Origin: Pyrinomonadaceae bacterium
Lineage (GTDB): Bacteria; Acidobacteriota; Blastocatellia; Pyrinomonadales; Pyrinomonadaceae
Reading direction: 5' to 3'
Assembly (NCBI GenBank): GCA_028284415.1
Contig: JANQRU010000006.1
Span: 124,001 to 188,000 of the forward strand
DNA length: 64,000 nt
Shown here: in pieces, positions 35,378-43,791 of the stretch
Layout of the letters: each line of letters starts with the position of its first letter
Position numbering within the stretch: the first letter of the stretch is position 1
Program-made: the position numbers and the translations under genes
The notes under the pieces: generated by a model
What the model saw: only the letters and a program-made list of their open reading frames with translations
Told to the model about the DNA's origin: nothing
Database searches by the model: none

Positions 35378-36319
35378 ATGAACCATATGGTAGAAATCGA
35401 AAACTTAACGAAAGACTACGAAAAAGGATTTTGGAAAAAGAAAAAAATCCGTGCGTTGGATGGCTTAAATCTACAAGTTGAAGGTGGGCAAATCTTTGGC
35501 TTTTTGGGTGGAAATGGTGCGGGAAAATCTACAACTATCAAGCTTCTAATGTCTATAATTTTTCCAACAGAAGGAACAGCAAAAATACTTGGTGAAGATA
35601 TTTCAAATACGAAGATGCATTCCAAGATCGGTTATTGCCCGGAAAATCCTTACTTCTACGATTACCTGAAGGCTTCAGAATTGATGAATTATTTTGGTGA
35701 ACTTTTTGGTCTTGATTCTACAGAAAGAAAACGAAAAACGGAAGAACTGCTTACAAAGGTCGGCTTAGATGAAAAAGATTGGAATAAACAACTGAGGAAA
35801 TTTTCTAAGGGAATGTTACAAAGAGTTGGGTTGGCTCAAAGTTTGATAAATGATCCTGAAATAGTCTTTTATGATGAACCAATGAGTGGGCTTGATCCAA
35901 CTGGCAGACGCGAGATTCGAGAACTTATCGCTGAGCTACGTGATAAAGGCAAAACCGTTTTTATGTCGTCGCACATTTTATCTGACATTGAAGCTCTTTG
36001 TGATAATGTAGCGATTCTTCGAAAAGGTAAACTCGTTGCCACCGGAAATTTACAAGATTTATTGAATAAGAGTGGTGAAATACAGGAATTTGAAATAAAT
36101 GTTAAAGGTGTAACAGCCAAAAGTTTAGAAAATGAAATTTCAAAGATTTCAGGTGCCACAATTACAGCCAAACCTAATGGAGCCAATATTCACGTTACCA
36201 ATGAAAACGATATAGAAACAGTTCTGCAAATTAACAAAAAAACGGGCGGAAATCTTGTTTCGATCCAGCCCGTCAAGCAATCTCTAGAAGAATTATTTGT
36301 CCAAGAAACCAAAGAGTAA
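35378..36319 (+). CDS. ABC transporter ATP-binding protein
   Basis: 313 residues. Walker A GGNGAGKST (about 47-55), ABC signature LRKFSKGMLQRVGLAQ (an S-K-G variant of LSGGQ), Walker B EIVFYDEPMSGLDP, and the switch His in MSSHILSDIEALCD. The C-terminal about 90 residues resemble the regulatory tail of ABC-2-type ATPases. It powers the permease at 33625. A second in-frame ATG sits 9 bases after the first. Confidence 0.94.
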   Translation: MNHMVEIENLTKDYEKGFWKKKKIRALDGLNLQVEGGQIFGFLGGNGAGKSTTIKLLMSIIFPTEGTAKILGEDISNTKMHSKIGYCPENPYFYDYLKASELMNYFGELFGLDSTERKRKTEELLTKVGLDEKDWNKQLRKFSKGMLQRVGLAQSLINDPEIVFYDEPMSGLDPTGRREIRELIAELRDKGKTVFMSSHILSDIEALCDNVAILRKGKLVATGNLQDLLNKSGEIQEFEINVKGVTAKSLENEISKISGATITAKPNGANIHVTNENDIETVLQINKKTGGNLVSIQPVKQSLEELFVQETKE

Positions 36320-36321
36320 AA

Positions 36322-36837
36322 CTATTCAGCAAATCTGATTGCTGTTACTTTCCAGCGAACGTTTGCACGATCGTCTCCGGGATCAAAGCCTGAAATATTT
36401 ACCATAACATCAATTGTTTCATTTGGTTGTAATGTTCCCTGTATCTTAGGAATAATCATCACTTTTTTCTCTTTTATCATTTTATTCTGCCGATCAATAA
36501 CGCCAACACTTACTTCTAATCCATCCAAAGTTTTATCTCCTTTGTTGCGTATCTTACCGGCAATATTCATTAGAATTGTACCTAATCCCGTTTGAGCTTG
36601 AGTTGTTTTATCAGTGTTTGTAGTGATGATTATTTCATTGGTGTAAGCTTCAAATTCTGGTGTTCCATCTAAAAAAGCTCCTTTTAATTCTTCTTGTTTG
36701 ATTTCTTCGGATGAAGGCACTAAAGAAATCAACCCTATTAATCCGCCAATCAACAAAATGCCAACTAAAATACCAATGATTAACCCCTTGTTTATTCCCT
36801 TTTTTTCTTTCTTCTCTTCTTGTAAAAATTCGACCAT
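36322..36837 (-). CDS. Membrane-anchored protein with FxLYD/DUF2393-like domain
   Basis: 171 residues. A Lys/Glu-rich cytoplasmic start (EEKKEKKGINKG) is followed by one membrane segment (about 17-40, 'LIIGILVGILLIGGLIGLIS') and an extracytoplasmic beta-sandwich: EFEAYTNEIIITTNTDKTT, LMNIAGKIRNKGDKTL, DGLEVSVGVIDRQNKMI, PNETIDVMVNISGFDPGD. This pattern is close to FxLYD-type domains used in protein or ligand binding. It converges with the ABC ATPase gene (2-base gap) and diverges from priA. Function unknown. Confidence 0.8.
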   Translation of the reverse strand: MVEFLQEEKKEKKGINKGLIIGILVGILLIGGLIGLISLVPSSEEIKQEELKGAFLDGTPEFEAYTNEIIITTNTDKTTQAQTGLGTILMNIAGKIRNKGDKTLDGLEVSVGVIDRQNKMIKEKKVMIIPKIQGTLQPNETIDVMVNISGFDPGDDRANVRWKVTAIRFAE

Positions 36838-36954
36838 AAATTCCCCTTATTTTGTATTAGACCTGCATTTCTTATAAATGTTCCAATAGGTTATCATTTT
36901 ATCTGAAAAAGTCAGAAATTAGGTTCATATGTTTACCCTCTTTCAAATACTTTG

Positions 36955-39453
36955 ATGCCCAAGCAAGCCACTAAAATATTCTTAGATGATTCTCCAAAGC
37001 CCGAATTTGTTGAAGTTGCTTTGCCAATCCCACTTAGACAAACTTTCACATATTCGATCCCGATGGGAATGCGGGAGATCATACAAATTGGCTCACGTGT
37101 GCTCGTTCCATTTGGCAGAAGACATTTGACGGGTTATGCAGTCGTCCTTCACGAATATTTAAGTGAAGAGCTGGAAATTGAAGAATCCGCCATTAAAGAA
37201 ATAGCTGAATTACTTGATGACGAACCATTGGTAACCGAAGAAATACTTAACCTTACACAATGGACTGCCGATTACTACGCATCATCTTGGGGTGAAGTCT
37301 TGAAAGCTTCTCTGCCGGCAGGAATTAATGCAACAGTTGAAGAAATCATCAACATAAATTCAAGAGGACTTGATGAAATAATTAAAACTGAAACTGCCAA
37401 AACCACGAAACTTCAAATCCTCAACTATCTTAATGAAAAAGGTGAAACTTCCCTGCGTGAACTAAAGAAAGCATTTGGAGCAAGCAAAGCTTTGCGTGCT
37501 GTAAATTCACTTTTATCACAAGACTTTATCAATAAATTCAGTAGAACTATTACAACAAAAGTTAAACCCAAACGCCGCAAAGCAGTTCGCCTTTTGCCGC
37601 CCGAAAATCATAAGTCAATTCCTAAAAAACTCACTGAAACACAACAAAAAATCATTGATTTCTTGATCGAATATGATGGAGAAATTCTGTTCACAGAGTT
37701 AATTGAAAAAGCTGATGTCGGAGCTTCACCAATAAACACTTTAGCGAAGTATGGTTTCGTAGAAGTCTTTGTTAAAGAAGTTTTTCGTGATCCGCTTTCG
37801 GAATCTAAAATCCCTGAAATTAAAGATTTGATTTTAACCGATGAACAACAGTCGGTTCTAAGCGAAATAAAATCTGCACTTAGAAAAGAAAAGTATGAGG
37901 CTTTTTTGCTTCACGGAGTAACAGGAAGCGGAAAAACCGAAGTTTATATACGAGCGATGAAATCTGTTTTGAATGAAGGAAAGTCAGCTTTGATGCTCGT
38001 TCCAGAAATTGCATTAACTCCTGTTTTTTCAAAGAGACTGCGAGCAGTTTTTGGTGATGAAGTAGCAATTTTACATTCTTCTCTCTCAACCGGCGAACGC
38101 TTTGATGAATGGAGAAGGATAAGAAAAGGCGATGCCCGAGTTGTTATCGGCACACGTTCAGCAGTTTTTGCACCTCTGCAAAATTTAGGGTTGGTCATCG
38201 TTGATGAAGAACACGATTCATCATATCGCCAACATGAAATGCCCTTTTACAATGGGCGTGACGTTGCGATTGTTCGTGCGAACTTTGCAAAAGCTGTCGC
38301 CGTTTTAGGTTCGGCAACCCCTGCACTCGAAAGTTTTCATAATTCCCAAACTCAAAAGTATGATTATTTAGCTTTACCAAATCGCGTCGGGAATCGTCCG
38401 CTCGCCACCGCAGAAATTGTTGACATGCGTGAGGTTTTCAAAGAAGCTGGTAAAGACCCTATTTTTTCACCTGCTTTGGAAGATGCAATCATCGAAACTC
38501 ATGAACGCGGCGAGCAATCAATAATATTGCTCAATCGCAGAGGATTTTCCCAATTTGTTTTGTGTAGAAGTTGCGGGGAAACAATCCGTTGTAATAATTG
38601 CGATATAACTCTGACTTATCATAAAAGAGAGCAAAGATTGGTTTGTCATTATTGTAATCACCGAGAAAAAGTTCCTAACAAATGCCCTAAGTGCGAAGCA
38701 AAGTTCTTATATTTTATGGGCGAAGGAACTGAGCAAATCGAAAATCTCCTACAAAGAAAATTTTCTGAACTACAAATTGCCAGAGTTGATCGGGATACGA
38801 CTAAACGTAAGCACGAAATGGAAAATGTTCTTTCTGCTTTTAGTGATAAAAAGATAGATATGCTCGTCGGAACACAAATGCTCGCTAAGGGGCACGATTT
38901 TCCAAACGTAACACTTGTCGGTGTAATTTCGGTAGATGCCGGGCTCTCACTTCCTGATTTTCGTTCAGCGGAAAAAACTTTTCAGCTTTTAACTCAGGTT
39001 GCAGGACGTGCGGGACGTGGAAAGTTGCCTGGGAGAGTGTTGATTCAAACTTATTATCCCCAACACTATGCTCTCAAACATTCAAAATCACAAAGTTATG
39101 ATTCTTTTTATGACGAAGAAATTGAGTTTCGTAAAAAGCTGAACTATCCTCCATTCGTCGTATTATCTTCAATTCTTATAAAACACCCAAATTACAATTA
39201 CGCTCATGATAACGCCCAAATTCTGCGTGCGGCTCTGGATTCCTCGAACACGCAAAAACAATGCATTGTGTTGGGACCTGCTCCTGCCCCACTACCGCGA
39301 TTGAAAGGTGAACACCGTCTTCAAATTTTGGTAAAATCACGAAACCGCAAAAGTTTACGCGAAACATTGGATTTTGCACTAGCTGAAGCCGAAGCAAACT
39401 TTTGTGATTTGAAAATTATTTATGTTGAGATTGATCCGATAAACCTTCTATAA
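36955..39453 (+). CDS. priA: Primosomal protein N' (replication restart helicase)
   Basis: 832 residues from ATG 36955 (a TTG lies 3 bases earlier). The N-terminal 3'-DNA-binding domain begins VEVALPIPLRQTFTYSIPMG. The helicase core has Walker A LLHGVTGSGKTEVYIRA, DEEHDSSYRQHEMPFYNGRD, VLGSATPALESF, and VAGRAGRGKLPGRVLIQTYY. Eight Cys bind two zincs in CRSCGETIRCNNCDITLTYH and 'VCHYCNHREKVPNKCPKC'. PriA reloads DnaB at stalled forks. lpxD follows after 7 bases, an unusual but probably co-transcribed neighbour. Confidence 0.97.
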   Translation: MPKQATKIFLDDSPKPEFVEVALPIPLRQTFTYSIPMGMREIIQIGSRVLVPFGRRHLTGYAVVLHEYLSEELEIEESAIKEIAELLDDEPLVTEEILNLTQWTADYYASSWGEVLKASLPAGINATVEEIININSRGLDEIIKTETAKTTKLQILNYLNEKGETSLRELKKAFGASKALRAVNSLLSQDFINKFSRTITTKVKPKRRKAVRLLPPENHKSIPKKLTETQQKIIDFLIEYDGEILFTELIEKADVGASPINTLAKYGFVEVFVKEVFRDPLSESKIPEIKDLILTDEQQSVLSEIKSALRKEKYEAFLLHGVTGSGKTEVYIRAMKSVLNEGKSALMLVPEIALTPVFSKRLRAVFGDEVAILHSSLSTGERFDEWRRIRKGDARVVIGTRSAVFAPLQNLGLVIVDEEHDSSYRQHEMPFYNGRDVAIVRANFAKAVAVLGSATPALESFHNSQTQKYDYLALPNRVGNRPLATAEIVDMREVFKEAGKDPIFSPALEDAIIETHERGEQSIILLNRRGFSQFVLCRSCGETIRCNNCDITLTYHKREQRLVCHYCNHREKVPNKCPKCEAKFLYFMGEGTEQIENLLQRKFSELQIARVDRDTTKRKHEMENVLSAFSDKKIDMLVGTQMLAKGHDFPNVTLVGVISVDAGLSLPDFRSAEKTFQLLTQVAGRAGRGKLPGRVLIQTYYPQHYALKHSKSQSYDSFYDEEIEFRKKLNYPPFVVLSSILIKHPNYNYAHDNAQILRAALDSSNTQKQCIVLGPAPAPLPRLKGEHRLQILVKSRNRKSLRETLDFALAEAEANFCDLKIIYVEIDPINLL

Positions 39454-39460
39454 AATTAAT

Positions 39461-40483
39461 ATGAAACTTTCAGAATTAGCTGATAAAACCAATTCAAAAA
39501 TTGAACAAGGACAAAAAGATTCAGAAATCAAAGCCGCCGCTGGTTTAGATATTGCCAAATCAGGTGAAATTACTTTTCTGGCAAATCCCAAATACACACC
39601 GCAAGTAAAAGAAACCGAAGCGAGTGCTATTTTTCTAAGTGAAGGTGTTGAAATCAAGCGTGACGATATAGCAATTCTTCGTGCAAAAGATGCCTATGTT
39701 GCATACACAATGGCTCTAAGAGAGTTTCATCCTATGCCCGAAATCATTCCATCGATTCATCAAACCGCTGTTATTGATGAAACTTCAGAAATTGCCAAAG
39801 ATGTGGAAATTCAAGCAAACGTAGTCATTGGAAAAAACTGTAAAATCGAAAGTGGCGTAAAAATCTTCCCAAATACAACGATTTATGACGATGTAAAAAT
39901 CGGCAAACACTCTATTATTCACTCAAATGTTGCCATTAGGGAAAACACTGAAATTGGAGAAAACTGCATAATCCACAATAATTCAACTATCGGCTCAGAT
40001 GGCTTTGGTTATGCGAAAACCGAAGACAGCAAATGGTTAAAAATTCCTCAAGTTGGTCGGGTTATCCTCGAAGATGATGTCGAAATTGGGGCAAATACTG
40101 CAATTGATTGTGCCAGCGTAGGCGAATCCAAAATAAAACGCGGTGCAAAACTCGATAACCTCGTCCAAATAGGACATTCCTGCACAGTTGATGAAGATGC
40201 TTTGATTTGCTCGCAAACAGGACTTGCAGGAAGTTCTGTGATTGGAAAACGTGTAATTTTAGCAGGACAAGTTGGCATCGCTGGACATTTAAAAGTCGGT
40301 GATGATGTAGTCGTCACAGCAAAATCAGCAACTTCTCATGACGTCGAAAATGGCAAGGTTATTTCAGGAGTCCCCGCTTTTGATAACAGAGATTGGCTTC
40401 GCTCGACTGCTGCCTTTAGACGTTTGGGAGAAATAGCCAAAACGGTAAGAAAGTTAGAAAAATTATTAAAGAATAAAAAATAA
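39461..40483 (+). CDS. lpxD: UDP-3-O-acylglucosamine N-acyltransferase
   Basis: 340 residues. An N-terminal uridine-binding domain (about 1-100; SELADKTNSKIEQGQ, ADAY-like 'DAYVAYTMALREFHPMPE') leads into a left-handed beta-helix of hexapeptide repeats (VVIGKNCKIESGVKIFPNTT and many more). The signature IGSDGFGYAK and the general-base His239 in VQIGHSCTVDEDALIC are conserved. LpxD adds the second hydroxyacyl chain in lipid A synthesis, so this is evidence for an outer membrane. No lpxA, lpxB, lpxC or fabZ is adjacent. Confidence 0.96.
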   Translation: MKLSELADKTNSKIEQGQKDSEIKAAAGLDIAKSGEITFLANPKYTPQVKETEASAIFLSEGVEIKRDDIAILRAKDAYVAYTMALREFHPMPEIIPSIHQTAVIDETSEIAKDVEIQANVVIGKNCKIESGVKIFPNTTIYDDVKIGKHSIIHSNVAIRENTEIGENCIIHNNSTIGSDGFGYAKTEDSKWLKIPQVGRVILEDDVEIGANTAIDCASVGESKIKRGAKLDNLVQIGHSCTVDEDALICSQTGLAGSSVIGKRVILAGQVGIAGHLKVGDDVVVTAKSATSHDVENGKVISGVPAFDNRDWLRSTAAFRRLGEIAKTVRKLEKLLKNKK

Positions 40484-40493
40484 AGAATATTGA

Positions 40494-41465
40494 TTAGACA
40501 AATGAGACTTCTATCTTGTGATACTTTCGCATAGGCATATGTGAAAAAAAATGTTCTCCAAGTTTTACGGTTGGCTTCGCATTATTATTTTTCACCATCA
40601 TGGCTGTAACAAAAAGCAAAACACATATAGCTGCTGCATCAGGTGCAGTCTCAAATACCGGAACTGTTTTCACCTGATTTAATGCCCTGCTAAATGCTGC
40701 ATGTAAAGAACCTAGAAATGCTCCTTTTTCCAATTGAGCTATATTGAGATGAGCCAAACGAATAAGCCAACGTATAATGTTGTCCAATTTATTTTTCAAA
40801 GGACTTCCGCCAATTTTGTGCAATTCAATTAGTATGTGCTTAATATAATTAGAAGAAGGGTATCCAGTTGATAACTTTTTAAGTGCTTTTTGAATCGTAG
40901 TGAAATCGCCATGGTCTCCTGGTTCACGTAGTAAAGTTAAAAAAATCCCTTTACTCATGGGATTAGGAGATTTGTTTATCAAGTCAATCAAGTTTACTAA
41001 ATGCATTGCGAACAATCGCGTATCATTAAATTTATTTAATCCAACCTGAGCTAAAGTCGTTATTGCAGGTTCCCATTGCAATCTGATTGTCTGCAAATTG
41101 TTCTGCGGTTTTTGCCCCCACACTAAATTATTAAGCACTATAAAGTGTGTTTGATGTGTATAGACTTCAGTAAACTCCAAACGAAACTCTACCGCGTCTT
41201 GAATAAATAAAAATGGTGGCAAATTATTCGGAATTGCATAGGCAGATGCAGTAAACTTGAACCTACCGTCATCATCAGTATCATCATTCCCTAGAAAATA
41301 CCTCGGTGATGGCATGGATTGATTCTGAGGAACAGAATATGCCCAAAGTGATGCGTCAGTCCAATTTCGCATAGGGCGATTCGAGCCCCACGAACCTTTT
41401 TTATAAACTAATCTACCGCTAACGTCAGCGGTCAAGTTTCGTTGCGGTGCCGTTTGATATGCCAT
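40494..41465 (-). CDS. Unknown protein with transthyretin-like N-terminus and helical C-terminus
   Basis: 323 residues without a signal peptide. The first about 130 residues look like a transthyretin/carboxypeptidase-regulatory beta-sandwich: ADVSGRLVYKKGSWGSNRPM, then NDDTDDDGRFKFTASAYA and VEFRLEFTEVYTHQTHFIVL. The remainder is helical (HLVNLIDLINKSPNPMSKGI, 'LDNIIRWLIRLAHLNIAQLE') with a hydrophobic patch AAICVLLFVTAMMV near 285. GGAGAG lies about 10 bases before the ATG. It ends 10 bases beyond lpxD, convergent. It is the last of three uncharacterised genes downstream of the CHAT gene; no family is recognised with confidence. Confidence 0.75.
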   Translation of the reverse strand: MAYQTAPQRNLTADVSGRLVYKKGSWGSNRPMRNWTDASLWAYSVPQNQSMPSPRYFLGNDDTDDDGRFKFTASAYAIPNNLPPFLFIQDAVEFRLEFTEVYTHQTHFIVLNNLVWGQKPQNNLQTIRLQWEPAITTLAQVGLNKFNDTRLFAMHLVNLIDLINKSPNPMSKGIFLTLLREPGDHGDFTTIQKALKKLSTGYPSSNYIKHILIELHKIGGSPLKNKLDNIIRWLIRLAHLNIAQLEKGAFLGSLHAAFSRALNQVKTVPVFETAPDAAAICVLLFVTAMMVKNNNAKPTVKLGEHFFSHMPMRKYHKIEVSFV

Positions 41466-41504
41466 TTAAATACTCTCCGAGAAATATAAAACTAAGATGA
41501 ATAC

Positions 41505-42089
41505 TTATTGTCTTTTTAACAATACATTCGCTTCCTTATATTTTTTGTCAGCTTTTTTACTTTTGGGGTTTATCTCGATTGCTTTTTTATAATCAACAAT
41601 TGCTTCTGCGTATTTTTCCAACTTAAAATACGCATCCCCACGGACTAAATACAAATTACTGTAATCAGGTCGAATCAGACTTTTTTCCTTTGGTTTTATA
41701 TTTAGTGCGGTTGAATAATCACTAATTGCTAGCTCATATTTTTCTAATTCTTCATAACATCTTCCTCTGTAAACATAAGCCAAAAAGTCTTTAGAATTTA
41801 GATCTAAATATTTTGTGTAGTAGTTGATTGCCAATTCAATTTTTTTCTGAAAGTTATATGAATGACCTCTTGCATAAAAAGCTGCTGCATAATTAGGTTT
41901 TCGCTTGATGGCATTTGTGAAATAAGTAATCGCTTTTCTATAACGTTTATTGCAATGATGCTCAAATCCATGCCAAAAAAGTTCCTCAGCAGTCAGTTTC
42001 TGCGAGTAGAAGTAATTTGCACAAAGAGTAATTATCACTAACAAAAACAAAACCCTATTAAAAACAAATACTCTATTTAACTTCATCAT
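41505..42089 (-). CDS. Exported small TPR protein
   Basis: 194 residues (or 193 from a second ATG at 42086, better spaced from AGGAGG). A signal peptide or membrane anchor (about 10-28, VLFLLVIITLCANYFYSQ) is followed by four TPR units (about 32-190): AAAFYARGHSYNFQKKIELA, AYVYRGRCYEELEKYELAIS, NLYLVRGDAYFKLEKYAEAI. A partner-binding role is usual for such proteins. It lies 39 bases upstream of the unknown gene at 40494 on the same strand. Confidence 0.88.
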   Translation of the reverse strand: MMKLNRVFVFNRVLFLLVIITLCANYFYSQKLTAEELFWHGFEHHCNKRYRKAITYFTNAIKRKPNYAAAFYARGHSYNFQKKIELAINYYTKYLDLNSKDFLAYVYRGRCYEELEKYELAISDYSTALNIKPKEKSLIRPDYSNLYLVRGDAYFKLEKYAEAIVDYKKAIEINPKSKKADKKYKEANVLLKRQ

Positions 42090-42412
42090 TCCTCCTATTT
42101 TTTGTCGGTCATCTGTTTGTAAAGATAAATGATTCCTCTCTATACACGAGTTCTTTCAAAATAACTGTCAAGAATAACTTAAGTATGTTCGAGTGAGATG
42201 TAATTAAGTGTTCGCTGACTGAAATAAGATATCGGCAACTTCTTCCGAATATCATTTACACTTCTAATATCCTTCGCAATAATTCCAGAGCAATCACAAA
42301 AGTCAAAAACATACTATACGGTCATTTTGAGGTTTTTAGTTCTCTCGCTCACCACGTTTTGTATCTTTCCCTTCCTCATCTCAAAACTGGTTTATTAATA
42401 TGAAATATACAA
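42090..42412. other. Gene-free stretch between small TPR gene and effector-like gene
   Basis: 323 bases with no coding potential that I recognise on either strand. Only the AGGAGG before the TPR gene is identifiable. It probably carries that gene's promoter. Confidence 0.5.
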
Positions 42413-43549
42413 CTATCTACTTTCTTGTGTTACATCAATTAGTGCGTATTCTTCTATAAAATAAGAAGTCCCGATTGAACATTTACCATTGATCATTGCA
42501 TCGGTAAAACAATCATTGTAATTAAAATTTGGCGTCACATTTATACGGCTTCCTTTTAACTTAAATTGAACCGTTTTTTCTCTTATATTTTTAGCTTCTG
42601 TTGCATTCCACATAAGTTCTCCGCCCTGAGTTATGGTTGTATGGCTCAGCGATACAGGAACGCTAACCTTCGCTATTTCCAGAAGTGCATCATCTGCAAA
42701 GGTACTCAAACTGACTCCAACAGCTTGTCTTGAAACGCCCATACTCATTCCTTTGAACATTCCAATAACTGCTGCTTTCTTAACATCTCCTCCCGTAATA
42801 TATGCGTATGTTCCGTCACCTGTGGCAGTGGCAGTTCCACCTGCTCCCATTGAAACGATTACGCCTGATACGCTATTGGGGTTAACACCTGTTTTACCTA
42901 CGCCAAATGGTACTAAACCAACTGCTGTTGAAATCCCACCACGAATCGCACCTTTTTCAAAACTACCTGTTTCTGCCCATGTAATACCACCTTTTATTCC
43001 TCCTCCTGCTGCGACTGCTAATCCCTTATATGCCCATGCAGCCTTCGAATGAGGACTTAAGATTAGTAAAATATCCGATGAGGCTTCAGCAACAAACTTA
43101 GACACTCCTAATCCTATTTTTCCGTAACTTACTGCACTTTTAATTGAATTATGTGTTTTCTTAAAAGCCTTTTTGCTACTTTTTCTAAACTGTTTACGAT
43201 ACCATTCCTGTTCTCTTAAATATTCAGATAGTACTTCTGTTAGTGGTTGAATACTTGATGAAGAGTAGGCGAGTTTCCGAAAATCCACATAATTTCGGTT
43301 CGCATTTAAATTTGTATCTGCCAAGGTTTTCTTATAGTTAACTTTTATGTGCCAAGCATCAGGCAGGTCTCCTCCAACAAATCGCCTTCCTCCATCTTGT
43401 TTTACTGTTTTGGAATTGTAATATCTTGCTCTTGCCCAACTTTCTGCTCTTATAATGTCCCACACAACTGCCCAATTAATAACATATACCCCCTCATCGA
43501 ATATAAGTTCATCACATTCATAAATTGAATCTGGTATTTGTTCTGACAT
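42413..43549 (-). CDS. Effector-like protein with Gly/Ala-rich central region (unknown function)
   Basis: 378 residues, no signal peptide. The N-terminal about 140 residues are polar (YVINWAVVWDIIRAESWARA, 'LREQEWYRKQFRKSSKKAFK'). The centre (about 165-285) is Gly/Ala-rich with small hydrophobic stretches: AAWAYKGLAVAAGGGIKGGI, KGAIRGGISTAVGLVPFGVG, 'SVSGVIVSMGAGGTATATGD', VKKAAVIGMFKGMSMGVSRQ. Regions like this occur in pre-toxin or translocation parts of polymorphic toxins. The C-terminal about 90 residues include two Cys (NDCFTDAMINGKCSIG) and no nuclease motif that I recognise. GGGAG precedes the ATG. It follows the CHAT gene on the same strand after 242 bases. The toxin analogy is a weak inference. 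Confidence 0.65.
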   Translation of the reverse strand: MSEQIPDSIYECDELIFDEGVYVINWAVVWDIIRAESWARARYYNSKTVKQDGGRRFVGGDLPDAWHIKVNYKKTLADTNLNANRNYVDFRKLAYSSSSIQPLTEVLSEYLREQEWYRKQFRKSSKKAFKKTHNSIKSAVSYGKIGLGVSKFVAEASSDILLILSPHSKAAWAYKGLAVAAGGGIKGGITWAETGSFEKGAIRGGISTAVGLVPFGVGKTGVNPNSVSGVIVSMGAGGTATATGDGTYAYITGGDVKKAAVIGMFKGMSMGVSRQAVGVSLSTFADDALLEIAKVSVPVSLSHTTITQGGELMWNATEAKNIREKTVQFKLKGSRINVTPNFNYNDCFTDAMINGKCSIGTSYFIEEYALIDVTQESR

Positions 43550-43732
43550 TAATTACACTCCCTTTACTTAGTTACTAGTTTTTCCCAGTTATTTAGATAT
43601 TTTTAATTTCTTTCGTATTAGAAATTGCCTTTTTACCCACTAATCAACGTTGATTGATTTGTCTTTCATACAGTTAAGACAAATGTGGAAAAATATTTCA
43701 CTTTCTTCGGTTAGAGTTAAAAATATTGAAAA

Positions 43733-43759
43733 AAACCACTTGCAAATTGCAAGTGGTTT
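43733..43759 (-). terminator. Terminator after the CHAT gene
   Basis: Perfect 12-bp stem AAACCACTTGCA / TGCAAGTGGTTT (43733-43744 with 43748-43759) with a 3-nt loop. On the minus strand it follows the CHAT gene by 32 bases and runs into TTTTT. It separates the sigma/anti-sigma/CHAT unit from the effector-like gene. Confidence 0.8.
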
Positions 43760-43791
43760 AGAAAAAATGTAAATATAATTGTCCCGCTTAC

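Noticed and set aside
42633-43052. 139-residue plus-strand ORF
   Set aside because: Antisense to the Gly/Ala-rich part of the effector-like gene, which has its own Shine-Dalgarno.
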